Notes: a model not told the origin generated them from the letters alone. A stretch of 64,000 nucleotides of DNA from Bradyrhizobium sp. (GCF_022844465.1 NZ_JALHLP010000001.1:682001-746000), one strand, 5' to 3'. Counted from the stretch's first letter, positions 43,758 through 56,099 are shown. Translations and numbers: made by a program.

Positions 43758-44249
43758 ATGGCCAATGTTCTGATCGCGCTCGGCGGCAATGTCGGCGACG
43801 TCCGCGCGACGTTCAACAAGGCCATCGCCAACATCTGCGGCATGACGCAGGCCGCCCTGCTGGCGCGGTCGTCGGATTACGTCACCCCGCCCTGGGGCGA
43901 TGAAAACCAGGCGCCCTTCACCAACGCCTGCATCGAGATCGAAACCAGCCTCGACCCGCATGCGCTGCTGTTCACGCTGCACAAGATCGAGAAAAAGTTC
44001 GGCCGCGACCGCGCGAACGAGCAGCGCTGGGGGCCGCGCACCCTCGATCTTGACCTCATCGCCTATGACGATGTCAGGATCGACCAGCCGGACCTGACGC
44101 TGCCGCATCCGCGAGCTTTCGAACGCGCCTTCGTGCTGGCGCCGCTGGCCGAGATCGTGCCCGATCGTATCATTGCCGGACGCCGCGTCGCCGACGCGCT
44201 GGCCCGGCTTTCGACCGAGGGTATCCGGCGATTGCCCGACCTCGGCTGA
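43758..44249 (+). CDS. folK: 2-amino-4-hydroxy-6-hydroxymethyldihydropteridine pyrophosphokinase
   Basis: The 163-aa protein starts MANVLIALGGNVGDVRATF, the typical HPPK N-terminus, and has the signature RWGPRTLDLDLIAYDD with the two Asp metal ligands, then LPHPRAFERAFVLAPLAEI. It pyrophosphorylates the pterin that FolP uses. It ends the fol operon. Confidence 0.95.
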   Translation: MANVLIALGGNVGDVRATFNKAIANICGMTQAALLARSSDYVTPPWGDENQAPFTNACIEIETSLDPHALLFTLHKIEKKFGRDRANEQRWGPRTLDLDLIAYDDVRIDQPDLTLPHPRAFERAFVLAPLAEIVPDRIIAGRRVADALARLSTEGIRRLPDLG

Positions 44250-44343
44250 CCCTGAAACGACCGAAACTACCGTTTGGCTTGTCGGCCGCCCCGTGGCAAT
44301 TTCCGGCCAGATGCCAAGAGACCACCAGGGAACGACCCGCCGT

Positions 44344-46212
44344 ATGACCACCAAAACCGACGAGCTGATGTTGGCCGGGGATTTTCCACCGGCCAGCTAC
44401 GAGGACTGGCGCAAGCTGGTCGACGGGGTCTTGAAAGGCGCGCCGTTCGAGAAACTGGTCAGCAAGACCGCCGATGGGTTGAAGATCGATCCGATCTACC
44501 GCCGCGCGCGGGGCGCGATGCCGGTCGCCGGCCGCGCCGCCGCCGCGCCCTGGCAGATCATGCAGCGGATCGATCATCCCGATGCGAAGGCGGCCAACGC
44601 GCAGGCGCTGCACGATCTGGAAAACGGCGCCACCGGGCTGGAAATTGAATTTGCCGGCGGACCGGGCGCGCGGGGGTTTGGCCTTGCTCACGCAACGAAG
44701 GAAACGCTGGCGCGGGTGCTCGATGGCGTATTCTTCGACGCGGGCATCACGATTGCGCTCCATCCGGTGCTTGGCCGCGAGAACGCCGGCGCCAACCTCG
44801 CCGATCTCGTGGAATCCCGCGGCTTCGATCCCGCCAAGACCGAGATCCGGTTTAATTATCAGCCGTTGAGCACGATGGCGACGCGCGGCGCAGCGGCGGC
44901 GCCCTGGCCGGAAATGGAGAGGCCGCTCGCAAAAATAATCGGCGAGCTCATGGGCCGCGGTTTCAAGGGTCCGTTTGCACTGGCGGACGGCCGTCCCGTC
45001 CATGACGCCGGCGGATCGGAAGCGCAGGAACTCGCCTTCGCGCTTGCGGTCGCGATCGCCTATTTGCGTGCCCTGGAGGCGGGCGGCATGGCGCTTGACG
45101 TCGCGCGTGCAGCGGTGTCGTTCCGGCTCGTCGCCGATGCCGATCAATTCCTGACTCTCGCGAAATTTCGCGCGTTGCGATTGCTGTGGGCGCGGATCGA
45201 ACAGAGCTGTGGCCTGGCGCCCAAGCCCGTCTTTGTTGCGGCGGAGACCGCATGGCGGACACTGACGCAGCGCGATCCTTACGTGAACATGCTGCGCGCG
45301 ACGATGGCGACCTTCTCCGCCGGCCTCGGCGGCGCCAACGCCATCACCGTATTGCCGCACACGCTGGCGCTCGGATTGCCTGATCCGTTCGCCCGGCGCG
45401 CCGCGCGCAACACCCAGCTGGTGCTGCTGGAGGAATCCAACCTCGCCAAGGTGGGCGATCCCGCCGCCGGCTCCGGCGCGATCGAAGCGCTGACGAGGCA
45501 ACTCTGCGAAGCCGCATGGTCGCTGTTCCAGGAGATCGAGAAGACCGGCGGCATCTTTGACGCGCTCGAACAGAACCTGATCCAGCGCAAGGTGGCCGCG
45601 ACCCGCGCCGCACGCGAGGCTGACATCGCCAGACGCCGCGAGGTGCTGACCGGCGCCAGCGAGTTCCCGAACCTGCACGAGGCCGACGTTGCCGTGCTCG
45701 GTGCAAGACCGGTTGTGCTGCCGCCCGATGGCGAGACGAAACTGAGGTTTGACCCACTGCCGCCGATCCGGCTGGCGGCGCCATTCGAGGCGCTGCGCGA
45801 CAAGTCGGACGAGAAGCTCAAGGCATCGGGCGCGCGGCCGAAAATCTTGCTCGCCAATCTCGGCGCCCCGGCCGACTTCACCGCCCGCGCCGCTTTTGCC
45901 AAGAGCGTGTTCGAGACCGGCGGCATCGAGGCGATCGATACGCAAGGATTTTCCGACCCGGCGGCGCTAGCGGCTGCGTTCAAGGCTTCCGGCGCGGCGA
46001 TGGCGTGTCTTTGTTCGTCCGACAAGGCCTATGCAGAACACGCGGCGGCGGCCGCCAAGGCCCTTCAAGCCGCCGGCGCCAGGCATATCTATCTGGCGGG
46101 GCGGCCCGGCGAGCGTGAAGCCGCGCTGCGGTCCGCCGGCGTCGGTGAATTCATCTTTGCCGGCGGCGACGCGCTGGCGATGCTGCGGGACGCCTGGCGG
46201 CGGATGGAGTGA
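44344..46212 (+). CDS. mutA: methylmalonyl-CoA mutase small subunit
   Basis: The 622-aa start at 44344 reads MTTKTDELMLAGDFPPAS; the frame continues upstream into the folK region but without mutase sequence. The TIM-barrel half contains ALHDLENGATGLEIEF, YVNMLRATMATFSAGLGGAN and RRAARNTQLVLLEES. A degenerate B12-like C-terminal domain follows, lacking the DxHxxG cobalamin His motif, as expected for the structural small subunit. It pairs with the large subunit at 46719. A GFA-type gene is inserted between the two. Confidence 0.9.
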   Translation: MTTKTDELMLAGDFPPASYEDWRKLVDGVLKGAPFEKLVSKTADGLKIDPIYRRARGAMPVAGRAAAAPWQIMQRIDHPDAKAANAQALHDLENGATGLEIEFAGGPGARGFGLAHATKETLARVLDGVFFDAGITIALHPVLGRENAGANLADLVESRGFDPAKTEIRFNYQPLSTMATRGAAAAPWPEMERPLAKIIGELMGRGFKGPFALADGRPVHDAGGSEAQELAFALAVAIAYLRALEAGGMALDVARAAVSFRLVADADQFLTLAKFRALRLLWARIEQSCGLAPKPVFVAAETAWRTLTQRDPYVNMLRATMATFSAGLGGANAITVLPHTLALGLPDPFARRAARNTQLVLLEESNLAKVGDPAAGSGAIEALTRQLCEAAWSLFQEIEKTGGIFDALEQNLIQRKVAATRAAREADIARRREVLTGASEFPNLHEADVAVLGARPVVLPPDGETKLRFDPLPPIRLAAPFEALRDKSDEKLKASGARPKILLANLGAPADFTARAAFAKSVFETGGIEAIDTQGFSDPAALAAAFKASGAAMACLCSSDKAYAEHAAAAAKALQAAGARHIYLAGRPGEREAALRSAGVGEFIFAGGDALAMLRDAWRRME

Positions 46213-46214
46213 GC

Positions 46215-46679
46215 ATGGCCGACGAGAACAAGACGGTCCTGACCGGTGGCTGCCAATGCGGCGCCATCCGCTTTTCGATGGCGAAGGCGCCGACCAGGAT
46301 CACCATCTGCCACTGCCGGATGTGCCAGAAGGCCTCAGGCGCGCCGTTTGCCGCTCTCGCCGACATCGAGCATGAGCATTTCACCTGGACCCGCGGCAAG
46401 CCGGCGACGTTCCAGTCCTCCTCCATCGCCGAGCGCGATTTCTGCGCCGCCTGCGGCACCCCATTGAGCTTTCGCCGCATCGGCGGCCCCAGGATCGAGA
46501 TCATGACCGGCACGTTCGACCGCCCCGACCTGATAGTGCCGACGCGGCAATATGGAACCGAATCCCGGCTCGGCTGGGTGGTCGGCATTGCCAACCTGCC
46601 GAGCCAGACGACGATGCAGAATTACGGGCCGGAGAAGATGGCGACCATCGTCAGCCACCAGCATCCGGATCATGACTAG
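46215..46679 (+). CDS. GFA family protein (CENP-V/GFA zinc fold)
   Basis: The 154-aa protein has zinc-binding CQCGAIRF near residue 14, ICHCRMCQKASGAPF near 32 and FCAACGTPLSF. It fits the GFA/Mss4-like family, some members of which bind glutathione adducts of formaldehyde. The gene starts three bases after the mutA stop; a GTG at 46209 could also start it, overlapping the stop. It lies inside the mutA-mutB pair, where it is not a canonical partner. Confidence 0.88.
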   Translation: MADENKTVLTGGCQCGAIRFSMAKAPTRITICHCRMCQKASGAPFAALADIEHEHFTWTRGKPATFQSSSIAERDFCAACGTPLSFRRIGGPRIEIMTGTFDRPDLIVPTRQYGTESRLGWVVGIANLPSQTTMQNYGPEKMATIVSHQHPDHD

Positions 46680-46718
46680 GTGCGCTCCCATGCGCCGAAT
46701 ATGCTACAGTGGTAACCA

Positions 46719-48875
<2,157 letters not shown>

Positions 48876-48901
48876 TTCTCCGCCCGGCCAAAGGATCGAT
48901 C

Positions 48902-49699
48902 TTGCGTCGCACCGCAATCATCGGCTTCGCCAGGACCACAGGTTTCGCGGTCGTGTTTGCATGTGCCGCGTTGACAGACCTCGCTCCCGCCGCCGAGCAA
49001 AAAGCCGATATCTTAATCAAGACCAAGACGATCGAGATCAGCGTCACCCTCGATGTCAGGATCAAGGCCGACCCCGCGCTGGCGCGCAATTGCCACGCGG
49101 AAGGAAAGAAATGGGCCGCAGAGTTGCACGCGAACGCAGGCAAGACGAATGGGGAGAGCCCGGAGTCTTTGAGCGGCGCATCGACCTTCGACCGAACCTA
49201 TTCAATGCGGTCAGTCGTCAACGGACGCTATGTCAGTATTATCCGAGGTGAGCGTGAGTATACCGGCGGCGCGCATCCCAATCATTGGGAGGACACTATC
49301 CTGTGGGACAGGACAGCGAACAAGCGCATCAGCATCCGCCCGTTCTTTACCGAAACGGCTGACAACGGACCTGCGCTGAACGCGATGCGGCAGGCCATCA
49401 TCGCATCTCTGAAGATCGAGAAAAAGAAGCGCGGTGCGGAAGGAACGAATCTCGACCTCATCGAGGGCATCGAGCCGGAGCTCCTGAAGATCGGACCGGT
49501 GTCACTGGCGCCGTCGACCGTACAGGGCAAGAGTTCGGGGCTGACGTTTCATTACGCGCCCTACGCGGTCGGCTCCTATGCCGAGGGCGGCTATGTCGCC
49601 TTTGTGCCCTGGGAAACGCTAAAACCCTATCTGACCCGGGAGGGCGCTGCGATCTTCGGCGGTTCACGGCCCAAGGGGGACGAAGACCCGCAGCAGTGA
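48902..49699 (+). CDS. secreted DUF3298-like protein, 265 aa
   Basis: A TTG at 48902 preceded by AAGGA gives MRRTAIIGFARTTGFAVVF, a signal peptide with a cleavage region near AAEQK. The body carries the DUF3298 motif EYTGGAHPNHW and a C-terminal FVPWETLKPYL segment, as in RsiV/DUF3298 proteins. It is probably a periplasmic protein. The start codon is rare but well supported by spacing. Function unknown. Confidence 0.75.
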   Translation: MRRTAIIGFARTTGFAVVFACAALTDLAPAAEQKADILIKTKTIEISVTLDVRIKADPALARNCHAEGKKWAAELHANAGKTNGESPESLSGASTFDRTYSMRSVVNGRYVSIIRGEREYTGGAHPNHWEDTILWDRTANKRISIRPFFTETADNGPALNAMRQAIIASLKIEKKKRGAEGTNLDLIEGIEPELLKIGPVSLAPSTVQGKSSGLTFHYAPYAVGSYAEGGYVAFVPWETLKPYLTREGAAIFGGSRPKGDEDPQQ

Positions 49700-49874
49700 G
49701 GCGATCTCCTTGCGCCGCGCGGCGGCGCCGGCGCGCGTTCATGCGAACGGGTTCCATCTGCAATGCATCACTCCAACGGCGCCTCCCAACGCCTTGCGAC
49801 GACAGCGCAAAACCTCCTAGAATGCGCAAATCACAAGAGCGCCCGGCGTCACGGGCGCCGCAGGGAGGACGACC

Positions 49875-50867
49875 ATGTCCAGGATTACGCGCCGCGCCTT
49901 CGCAGCTTCCTCCGCCGCGGTAGCGGCCGTCGCGGGCCTTGGCCTCAAGCCGGCTTCGGCGCAGGCCTATCCGGCGCGGCCGGTCACCGTGATCGTGCCA
50001 TGGGGCGCCGGCGGCGGTACCGATGCGACCGCGCGCATCGTCGCGGCGCTGCTGGAGAAGGATCTCGGCCAGCCGTTCAACGTGATCAACCGCACCGGCG
50101 GCTCCGGCGTCGTCGGCCATTCCGCGATCGCCACCGCGACGCCCGATGGCTACACCATTGGCATGCTGACGGTGGAAATCTCGATGATGCACTGGCAGGG
50201 GCTCACCGAGCTCGCGCCAAAGAGCTATACGCCGCTCGCGCTGATGAACGAGGATCCGCCGGGCATCCAGGTCCCCTCCTCATCGCCCTACAAGACCGTG
50301 AAGGAACTCGCCGACGCCATCAAGGGCGCGCCGGCCGGCAAGTTCAAGGCCTCGGGCACCGGCCAGGGCGGCATCTGGCATCTGGCGCTGGTCGGCTGGA
50401 TGCAGGCCATGGGGCTCGCCCCAAATCATGTTGCCTGGGTGCCATCGAACGGCGCCGCGCCTGCGATGCAGGACCTCGCGGCGGGCGGCCTCGACCTCAC
50501 CACCTGCTCGGTGCCGGAAGCGCGCGCGATCATCGAGGCCGGCAAGGCGCGTAGCCTGGCCATCATGGCGGCGGCGCGCAACCCGGCATTCCCCGACGTG
50601 CCTACGCTCAAGGAGGCGATGGGCATCGACTATTCGACCGGCGCGTGGCGCGGCATTGCCGGTCCCAAGGGCCTGCCGGACGACGTCGCGACGAAGCTCA
50701 CCGCGGCGCTGAAGAAAGTCTACGACTCCAAGGAGTTCAAGGACTTCATGAGCAACCGCGGCTTCGGAACGGTCTGGGGCAATGCGACCGAGTTCGCGGC
50801 GTTCATGGACAAGGGCAACGCCCAGATGGGCGTGGCGATGAAGGCCGCCGGTCTGTCGAAGGCCTGA
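49875..50867 (+). CDS. TctC-type periplasmic substrate-binding protein
   Basis: The 330-aa protein has a twin-arginine-like signal (SRITRRAFAASSAAVAAVAG) and the TctC (Bug) hallmarks: RPVTVIVPWGAGGGTDATAR, PDGYTIGM and GRPF-type Bug loops. Bug proteins bind carboxylates for tripartite tricarboxylate transporters. GGGAGG precedes the ATG. It leads a tctC-tctB-tctA operon between mutB and meaB. Confidence 0.9.
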   Translation: MSRITRRAFAASSAAVAAVAGLGLKPASAQAYPARPVTVIVPWGAGGGTDATARIVAALLEKDLGQPFNVINRTGGSGVVGHSAIATATPDGYTIGMLTVEISMMHWQGLTELAPKSYTPLALMNEDPPGIQVPSSSPYKTVKELADAIKGAPAGKFKASGTGQGGIWHLALVGWMQAMGLAPNHVAWVPSNGAAPAMQDLAAGGLDLTTCSVPEARAIIEAGKARSLAIMAAARNPAFPDVPTLKEAMGIDYSTGAWRGIAGPKGLPDDVATKLTAALKKVYDSKEFKDFMSNRGFGTVWGNATEFAAFMDKGNAQMGVAMKAAGLSKA

Positions 50868-50912
50868 TCCGCCACCATCGGCTGACCTCGTCCGGATCCG
50901 CGGAGCCCCTTC

Positions 50913-51395
50913 ATGCGCCTACCCGATCGCGTCACGGGATTGTTTCTCGTTGGCCTCGGCGCGGCGGCGGCCTATGGCGGCTGGCAATTGCCGCCGGTGC
51001 CAGGCCAGCCGGTCGGGCCGAACGTCTTTCCGCTCGTGATCGGCTCGGGCCTCGCGCTGTGCGGGCTCGCGATCGCGTTCGGAATCGGCAACAGCTTCGA
51101 AGAGGCAGAAGAGATTATTCCGCTCGAGGCCGGCCAGACCCGGCCGACCGGCAAGCTCTATGGTCTGCGTGCCCTGCTGCCGCCGGCACTGCTGCTGCTC
51201 TACGTGGCGGCGGCGGACCGGTTGGGCTTCATCATCACCGCCGCCCTCATCGTCTATGCGACAGCCACCGCGCTCGGCGCGCGCTGGAAGCTTTCGCTTC
51301 CGCTCGCCGTGCTGGCGCCGGTCGGTATCCATCTGATTTTCAGCAAGCTGCTGCGCGTGCCGCTCCCGGCCGGGCTGCTGCCAATGCCTTGGTGA
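50913..51395 (+). CDS. TctB-type small membrane subunit
   Basis: The 160-aa protein has four predicted helices and the TctB pattern, with the first helix LFLVGLGAAAAYGGWQLP and a last segment FSKLLRVPLPAGLLP. It forms the integral-membrane pair with TctA. It lies 45 nt after tctC and 3 nt before tctA. Confidence 0.88.
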   Translation: MRLPDRVTGLFLVGLGAAAAYGGWQLPPVPGQPVGPNVFPLVIGSGLALCGLAIAFGIGNSFEEAEEIIPLEAGQTRPTGKLYGLRALLPPALLLLYVAAADRLGFIITAALIVYATATALGARWKLSLPLAVLAPVGIHLIFSKLLRVPLPAGLLPMPW

Positions 51396-51398
51396 CCG

Positions 51399-52910
51399 AT
51401 GCTCAACACCCTGATCGAAGCCTTCACGCTCATTTCCACCTGGGAAGTCATCATCGCGTTGCTGGCGGCATCAGTCTATGGGCTTGTGATCGGCTCGCTG
51501 CCCGGCCTTTCCGCCACGATGGCGACCGCCCTGCTGGTGCCGGTCACCTTCTATCTGTCGCCGATCGCCGCGATTGCTACCATCGTGGCGGCCTCGACGA
51601 TGGCGATCTTCTCCGGCGACATCCCCGGCGCGCTGCTCCGCATTCCCGGCACCCCCGCTTCGGCCGCCTACGCGGACGAAGCCTACGCCATGACCCGCAA
51701 GGGCGAGGCCGAACTCGCGCTCGGCGCCGGCGTATGGTTCTCCGCCGTCGGCGGCATCGCCGGTACGCTCTCGCTGATGATCCTGGCGCCGCCGCTTGCC
51801 GAGATCGCGCTGTCGTTCTCGACCTTCGAGTACTTCTGGCTCGCGTTCCTCGGATTGATGTGCGCCACGCTGGTAGCGCGCTCCTCTCCGGTCAAGGCCA
51901 TCGCGGCGATGTTCCTCGGCCTGCTGGTCGCCTGCATCGGCATCGAAAACCCGGGCGGCGTACCCCGCTTCACGTTTGGCATCACCGACTTGTTCGGCGG
52001 CATCGAACCGATCCCCGCGCTGGTCGGCGTCTTTGCCGTGGCGCAAGTGATGCGGGCGATGCTGACACCGGAGCCGCCGCCGATCCCGCGGCGCAAGTTC
52101 GGAAGCATCATGGCGGGCCAGTGGCGGCTCACGAAGAAATATCGCGTGCAGATGACCCGCGGCAACATCATCGGCATCATCATCGGCGTACTGCCGGGCG
52201 CGGGCGCCGACATGGCCGCCTGGGTCAGCTACGCCATGTCCAAGCGCTTCTCAAAGGAGCCGGAGAAATTCGGGACCGGTCATGTCGAGGGACTGGTCGA
52301 GGCCGGCGCCAGCAACAACGCCAGCATCGCCTCGGGTTGGGTGCCGTCGCTGCTGTTCGGCATTCCCGGCGACACCATCGCCGCCATCGCCATCGGCGTG
52401 CTCTACATGAAGGGCCTCAACCCCGGCCCGACGCTGTTCACCGAGAAGGCGTCGAGCATGTATGCGATCTACCTCATGTTCATCATCGCGAACATCCTCA
52501 TGATCCCGCTCGGCATCGTCATGATCCGGCTGGCAAGCTACGTGCTACGCGCGCCGCGCTCCTCCATCATGCCGGTTATCATGCTGTGCTGCGCGGTCGG
52601 TTCGTTCGCCATCGGCAACAACATGTTCGGCGTCGTCACCGTCGCAACCTTCGGCATGATCGGCTACGTCATGGAGGAAAACGGCTATCCGGTGGCGGCC
52701 ATGGTGCTCGGCATCGTGATGGGCACCATGGTGGAACAGGCGTTCGTCACCTCGCTGATCAAGTCCGATGGCAGTCTGCTGCCGTTTTTCGAGCGACCGA
52801 TCGCAGCGATCCTCGCCGCCATGGCGATCGGCGCGCTGGTCTGGCCGATGCTGGTTTGGGCATGGCGGAGGCTAAAGCGCCAGGCCCCATCTGCGGCGTC
52901 GTCCCGCTGA
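51399..52910 (+). CDS. TctA-type large membrane subunit
   Basis: The 503-aa protein has about 11-12 helices and the TctA signatures GSLPGLSATMATALLVPVTF and GVLPGAGADMAAWVSYAMSK. It is the sodium- or proton-driven carboxylate carrier of the system. Its place between mutB and meaB suggests that the carried substrate feeds methylmalonyl- or succinyl-CoA metabolism; that is inference. Confidence 0.9.
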   Translation: MLNTLIEAFTLISTWEVIIALLAASVYGLVIGSLPGLSATMATALLVPVTFYLSPIAAIATIVAASTMAIFSGDIPGALLRIPGTPASAAYADEAYAMTRKGEAELALGAGVWFSAVGGIAGTLSLMILAPPLAEIALSFSTFEYFWLAFLGLMCATLVARSSPVKAIAAMFLGLLVACIGIENPGGVPRFTFGITDLFGGIEPIPALVGVFAVAQVMRAMLTPEPPPIPRRKFGSIMAGQWRLTKKYRVQMTRGNIIGIIIGVLPGAGADMAAWVSYAMSKRFSKEPEKFGTGHVEGLVEAGASNNASIASGWVPSLLFGIPGDTIAAIAIGVLYMKGLNPGPTLFTEKASSMYAIYLMFIIANILMIPLGIVMIRLASYVLRAPRSSIMPVIMLCCAVGSFAIGNNMFGVVTVATFGMIGYVMEENGYPVAAMVLGIVMGTMVEQAFVTSLIKSDGSLLPFFERPIAAILAAMAIGALVWPMLVWAWRRLKRQAPSAASSR

Positions 52911-52962
52911 AGACGCCCTACGATCCCCTCGCCTGCGCGGCGCGGCCGTTGTAAACCAAACC

Positions 52963-53955
52963 ATGACCCTGCCCAAGACCATCTCCCCTGACATCGGGAA
53001 ACTCGCCAAGGATCTCCGCGCCGGCCAGCGCGCGGCGCTGGCGCGCGCGATCACCCTGGTCGAAAGCCGCCGCGCCGATCACCAGGCCGCGGCGCGCGAA
53101 CTGGTGCAGGCGCTGCTGCCCGCCACCGGCAAGGCGATCCGCGTCGGCGTTACCGGATCGCCCGGGGTCGGCAAATCCACCACCATCGACACGCTCGGCA
53201 TGCTCCTGATCGCGCGCGGCCACAAGGTCGCGGTGCTGGCGGTGGATCCGTCCTCGGCCCGCACCGGCGGCTCGATCCTTGGCGACAAGACCCGGATGGC
53301 GCATCTGGCAAACTCCGACAACGCCTTCATCCGGCCCTCGCCTGCGTCCGGCACGCTGGGCGGGGTCGCGGCCAAGACCCGCGAGGCGATGCTGCTGTGC
53401 GAGGCGACCGGCTTCGACGTGGTGCTGGTGGAGACCGTCGGCATCGGCCAGTCCGAGACCGCGGTCTGTGACATGACCGATTTCTTCCTGGCCTTGATGC
53501 TGCCGGGCGCCGGCGACGAATTGCAGGGCATCAAGAAGGGCCTGGTCGAACTCGCCGACATGATCGCGATCAACAAGGCCGACGGCGACAATATCAAGCG
53601 CGCCAATCTGGCGGCGGCCGAGTATCGCGGCGCGCTGCATATCCTGAGCCCGCGTTCGGAACACTGGCATCCGCCGGTCCTGACCTATTCGGCGCTGACC
53701 GGCGCCGGCCTGGAGGCGCTGTGGCAGAAGGTGCTGGATCACCGCGCCGCCATGAACGCCTCGGGCGAATTCGCCGCGCGGCGGCGCGAACAGCAGGTGA
53801 AATGGATGTGGTCGATGCTGGAGCAGCGAATGATGGCGCGGCTGCGCGCCGATGCCACTGTTCGCGCCAGGGTCAAGAAGATCGAAATCGAGGTCGCGGA
53901 AGGCCGCGTCACCCCGTCAGTTGCCGCCGAACAGATCGCGGAATGGCTGCGGTGA
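52963..53955 (+). CDS. meaB: methylmalonyl-CoA mutase-associated GTPase MeaB
   Basis: The 330-aa P-loop GTPase has VTGSPGVGKSTTID (Walker A), VDPSSARTGGSILGDKTRM, the base-switch ETVGIGQSE and the NKAD specificity motif. MeaB gates adenosylcobalamin loading and protects methylmalonyl-CoA mutase. The C-terminal dimerisation arm is intact. Length and N-terminal helix are normal. Confidence 0.93.
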   Translation: MTLPKTISPDIGKLAKDLRAGQRAALARAITLVESRRADHQAAARELVQALLPATGKAIRVGVTGSPGVGKSTTIDTLGMLLIARGHKVAVLAVDPSSARTGGSILGDKTRMAHLANSDNAFIRPSPASGTLGGVAAKTREAMLLCEATGFDVVLVETVGIGQSETAVCDMTDFFLALMLPGAGDELQGIKKGLVELADMIAINKADGDNIKRANLAAAEYRGALHILSPRSEHWHPPVLTYSALTGAGLEALWQKVLDHRAAMNASGEFAARRREQQVKWMWSMLEQRMMARLRADATVRARVKKIEIEVAEGRVTPSVAAEQIAEWLR

Positions 53956-54593
53956 GCGAGCGGCTTCGTATTCTCGTCACCGGTTTCGGCCCGTTCCCCG
54001 GCGCGCCGCATAATCCAACCCAGCCGCTGGTCGCGCGGCTGACGCGCCTGCGCCGTCCCGCGTTCGCCGACGTTGAAATCTCCGGGCATATCTTCCCGGT
54101 GACCTACGACGCAGTTGACCAGGAATTGCCGCTGGCATTGGCAAAGCACCGGCCGCACGCGCTGTTGATGTTCGGCCTCGCCGGCCGCAGCAAACATGTA
54201 CGGGTCGAGACCCGCGCCCGAAACGCCGTCACCATGCTCTGGCCGGACGCGGCGCAAACACACGCCCGCAAGGGTTCGATATCCGCTGGCGCGGGAACCC
54301 GGAGATTCGGCCCGCATACCGCCAAGCTGCTTCGTGCGGCCAAGGGCACCGGGCTCGACGCCCGTGCCTCTCGCGATGCCGGAAGCTATCTCTGCAACTA
54401 TTTGAGCTGGCGGGCGATTGAGTCGGTCTCGCTTGATTCCGGCCCGCGTCTTGCCGCCTTCATCCATGTCCCGCCGCTGGCGGGGGATGGCACCGTGAGG
54501 CGGAAAGGTTTTCCGCGAATCACGCTGGATGAACTGGTCGATGCCGGCGAAGCGATGCTGCTGGAAATGGTGCGGCTGACGCGACGGGCTTGA
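53952..54593 (+). CDS. pcp: pyroglutamyl-peptidase I
   Basis: The GTG at 53952 overlaps the meaB stop (GTGA). The 213-aa protein has the C15 opening RILVTGFGPFPG, catalytic Glu86 (VRVETRARNAV), Cys148 (YLCNYLSWRA) and His172 (AAFIHVPPLAG). It removes N-terminal pyroglutamate. The triad is complete. Coupling to meaB is likely positional only. Confidence 0.9.
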   Translation: MSERLRILVTGFGPFPGAPHNPTQPLVARLTRLRRPAFADVEISGHIFPVTYDAVDQELPLALAKHRPHALLMFGLAGRSKHVRVETRARNAVTMLWPDAAQTHARKGSISAGAGTRRFGPHTAKLLRAAKGTGLDARASRDAGSYLCNYLSWRAIESVSLDSGPRLAAFIHVPPLAGDGTVRRKGFPRITLDELVDAGEAMLLEMVRLTRRA

Positions 54594-54728
54594 TAGCGCC
54601 TACCCAAACATTAACCCTACCCTCAACAATCGCGGTGCTTGGCCCACCGCGTTCACCGGCAATGCCGGATTTTCGCGATAGCTACGAAGGCACGAATGCC
54701 GGCACGTGCGAACCACGAGGCACCACCC

Positions 54729-56099
54729 ATGAGCATTGACCGCCGCCGACTCATAGCAGCGTCCGCCGCCGGCGTTGCCGGCGCGATGGCGATGTCGCCA
54801 GATGCCGCTCGCGCCGCGCCATCCGCCTCGACGTTGGGGCGCGACGTCACGCAATATGGTGTTCGCCCCGGCAGCCCCGACGATCAGAGCAAGAACCTGC
54901 AACGCGCGATCGACGAAGCCGCCCGGTTGCAGGCGCCGCTGGCGCTGCCGCCGGGCGTCTACCGCACCGGCATGCTCCGCCTGCAAAGCGGCACGCAACT
55001 GGTCGGTGTACGCGGCGCGACCAGGCTCGTGTTCAACGGCGGCGCGTCGATGCTGTTGGGCGAAGGCGCCAACCGCGTCGGCCTGTCAGGAATAACGCTC
55101 GATGGCGGCGGCATTCCGCTGCCGACGCGGCGCGGGCTCGTGCATTGCCTGGGCGGGCGCGACATCCGTATCGTCGATTGTGAAATCACTGATAGCGGCG
55201 GCAACGGCGTCTGGCTTGAGCAGGTCTCGGGCGAAATCTCCGGCAATATCTTCACAAAGATTGCCAGCACGGCCGTGGTGTCGTTCGACGCGCTCGGCCT
55301 CATCGTATCGCGCAACAGCATCACCGGCACCAACAACAACGGCATCGAGATCCTGCGCACCGCTGTCGGCGACGACGGCACCCAGGTGCTCGACAACCGC
55401 ATCGAGGACATCAAGGCCGGGCCCGGCGGCACCGGGCAACACGGCAACGCCATCAACGCCTTCCGCGCTGGAAACGTGATCATTCGCGGCAACCGCATCA
55501 AGGATTGCGATTATTCCGCGGTGCGCGGCAATTCGGCGTCGAACATCCAGATCACCGGCAACAGCGTCAGCGATGTTCGCGAGGTCGCGCTCTATTCGGA
55601 ATTCGCGTTCCAGGGCGCTGTCATCGCCAACAACACCGTTGATGGCGCGGCAGTCGGCGTCTCCGTCTGCAATTTCAACGAGGGCGGACGGCTCGCGGTC
55701 GTGCAGGGCAACGTCATCCGCAATCTGCTGCCGAAGCGGCCGATCGCCACCGCGCCTGATGACGACGCCGGGATCGGCATCTACGTCGAGGCGGACACTT
55801 CTGTCACCGGCAACGTGATCGAGAATGCGCCCGCCTTCGGGATCATCGCCGGCTGGGGCAAATATCTCCGCGACGTCGCCATCTCAGGCAACGTGATCCG
55901 CAACGCTTTCGTCGGCGTCGGCGTATCCGTCGTGCCGGGCGCCGGCACCGCGCTGGTGAACAACAACATGATCTCCGAAACCCCGCGCGGCGCCGTGGTC
56001 GGGCTCGATCACGCCCGCGCCGTGACGACCGACCTGTCCGCCGAAGGCGCGCAGCGGTACGCGCAGGTGGTGGTCGGATCCAATGCGGTAAGGCGGTAG
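54729..56099 (+). CDS. TIGR03808-type Tat-exported beta-helix protein
   Basis: The 456-aa protein begins MSIDRRRLIAASAAGVAGA, a twin-arginine signal ending near AARAAPS. The mature part is a right-handed parallel beta-helix with repeated GN.I....I and NNTVDGAAVGV segments from about residue 150 to 440. This matches the TIGR03808 family of Rhizobiales. It is exported folded and probably acts on, or binds, envelope polysaccharide. The neighbouring minus gene fits TIGR03809, often adjacent to it. Confidence 0.85.
   Translation: MSIDRRRLIAASAAGVAGAMAMSPDAARAAPSASTLGRDVTQYGVRPGSPDDQSKNLQRAIDEAARLQAPLALPPGVYRTGMLRLQSGTQLVGVRGATRLVFNGGASMLLGEGANRVGLSGITLDGGGIPLPTRRGLVHCLGGRDIRIVDCEITDSGGNGVWLEQVSGEISGNIFTKIASTAVVSFDALGLIVSRNSITGTNNNGIEILRTAVGDDGTQVLDNRIEDIKAGPGGTGQHGNAINAFRAGNVIIRGNRIKDCDYSAVRGNSASNIQITGNSVSDVREVALYSEFAFQGAVIANNTVDGAAVGVSVCNFNEGGRLAVVQGNVIRNLLPKRPIATAPDDDAGIGIYVEADTSVTGNVIENAPAFGIIAGWGKYLRDVAISGNVIRNAFVGVGVSVVPGAGTALVNNNMISETPRGAVVGLDHARAVTTDLSAEGAQRYAQVVVGSNAVRR

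Noticed and set aside
54612..54627. CtrA box upstream of the TIGR03808 gene
   Set aside because: Only the first TTAA half is present (TTAACCCTACCCTCAA).
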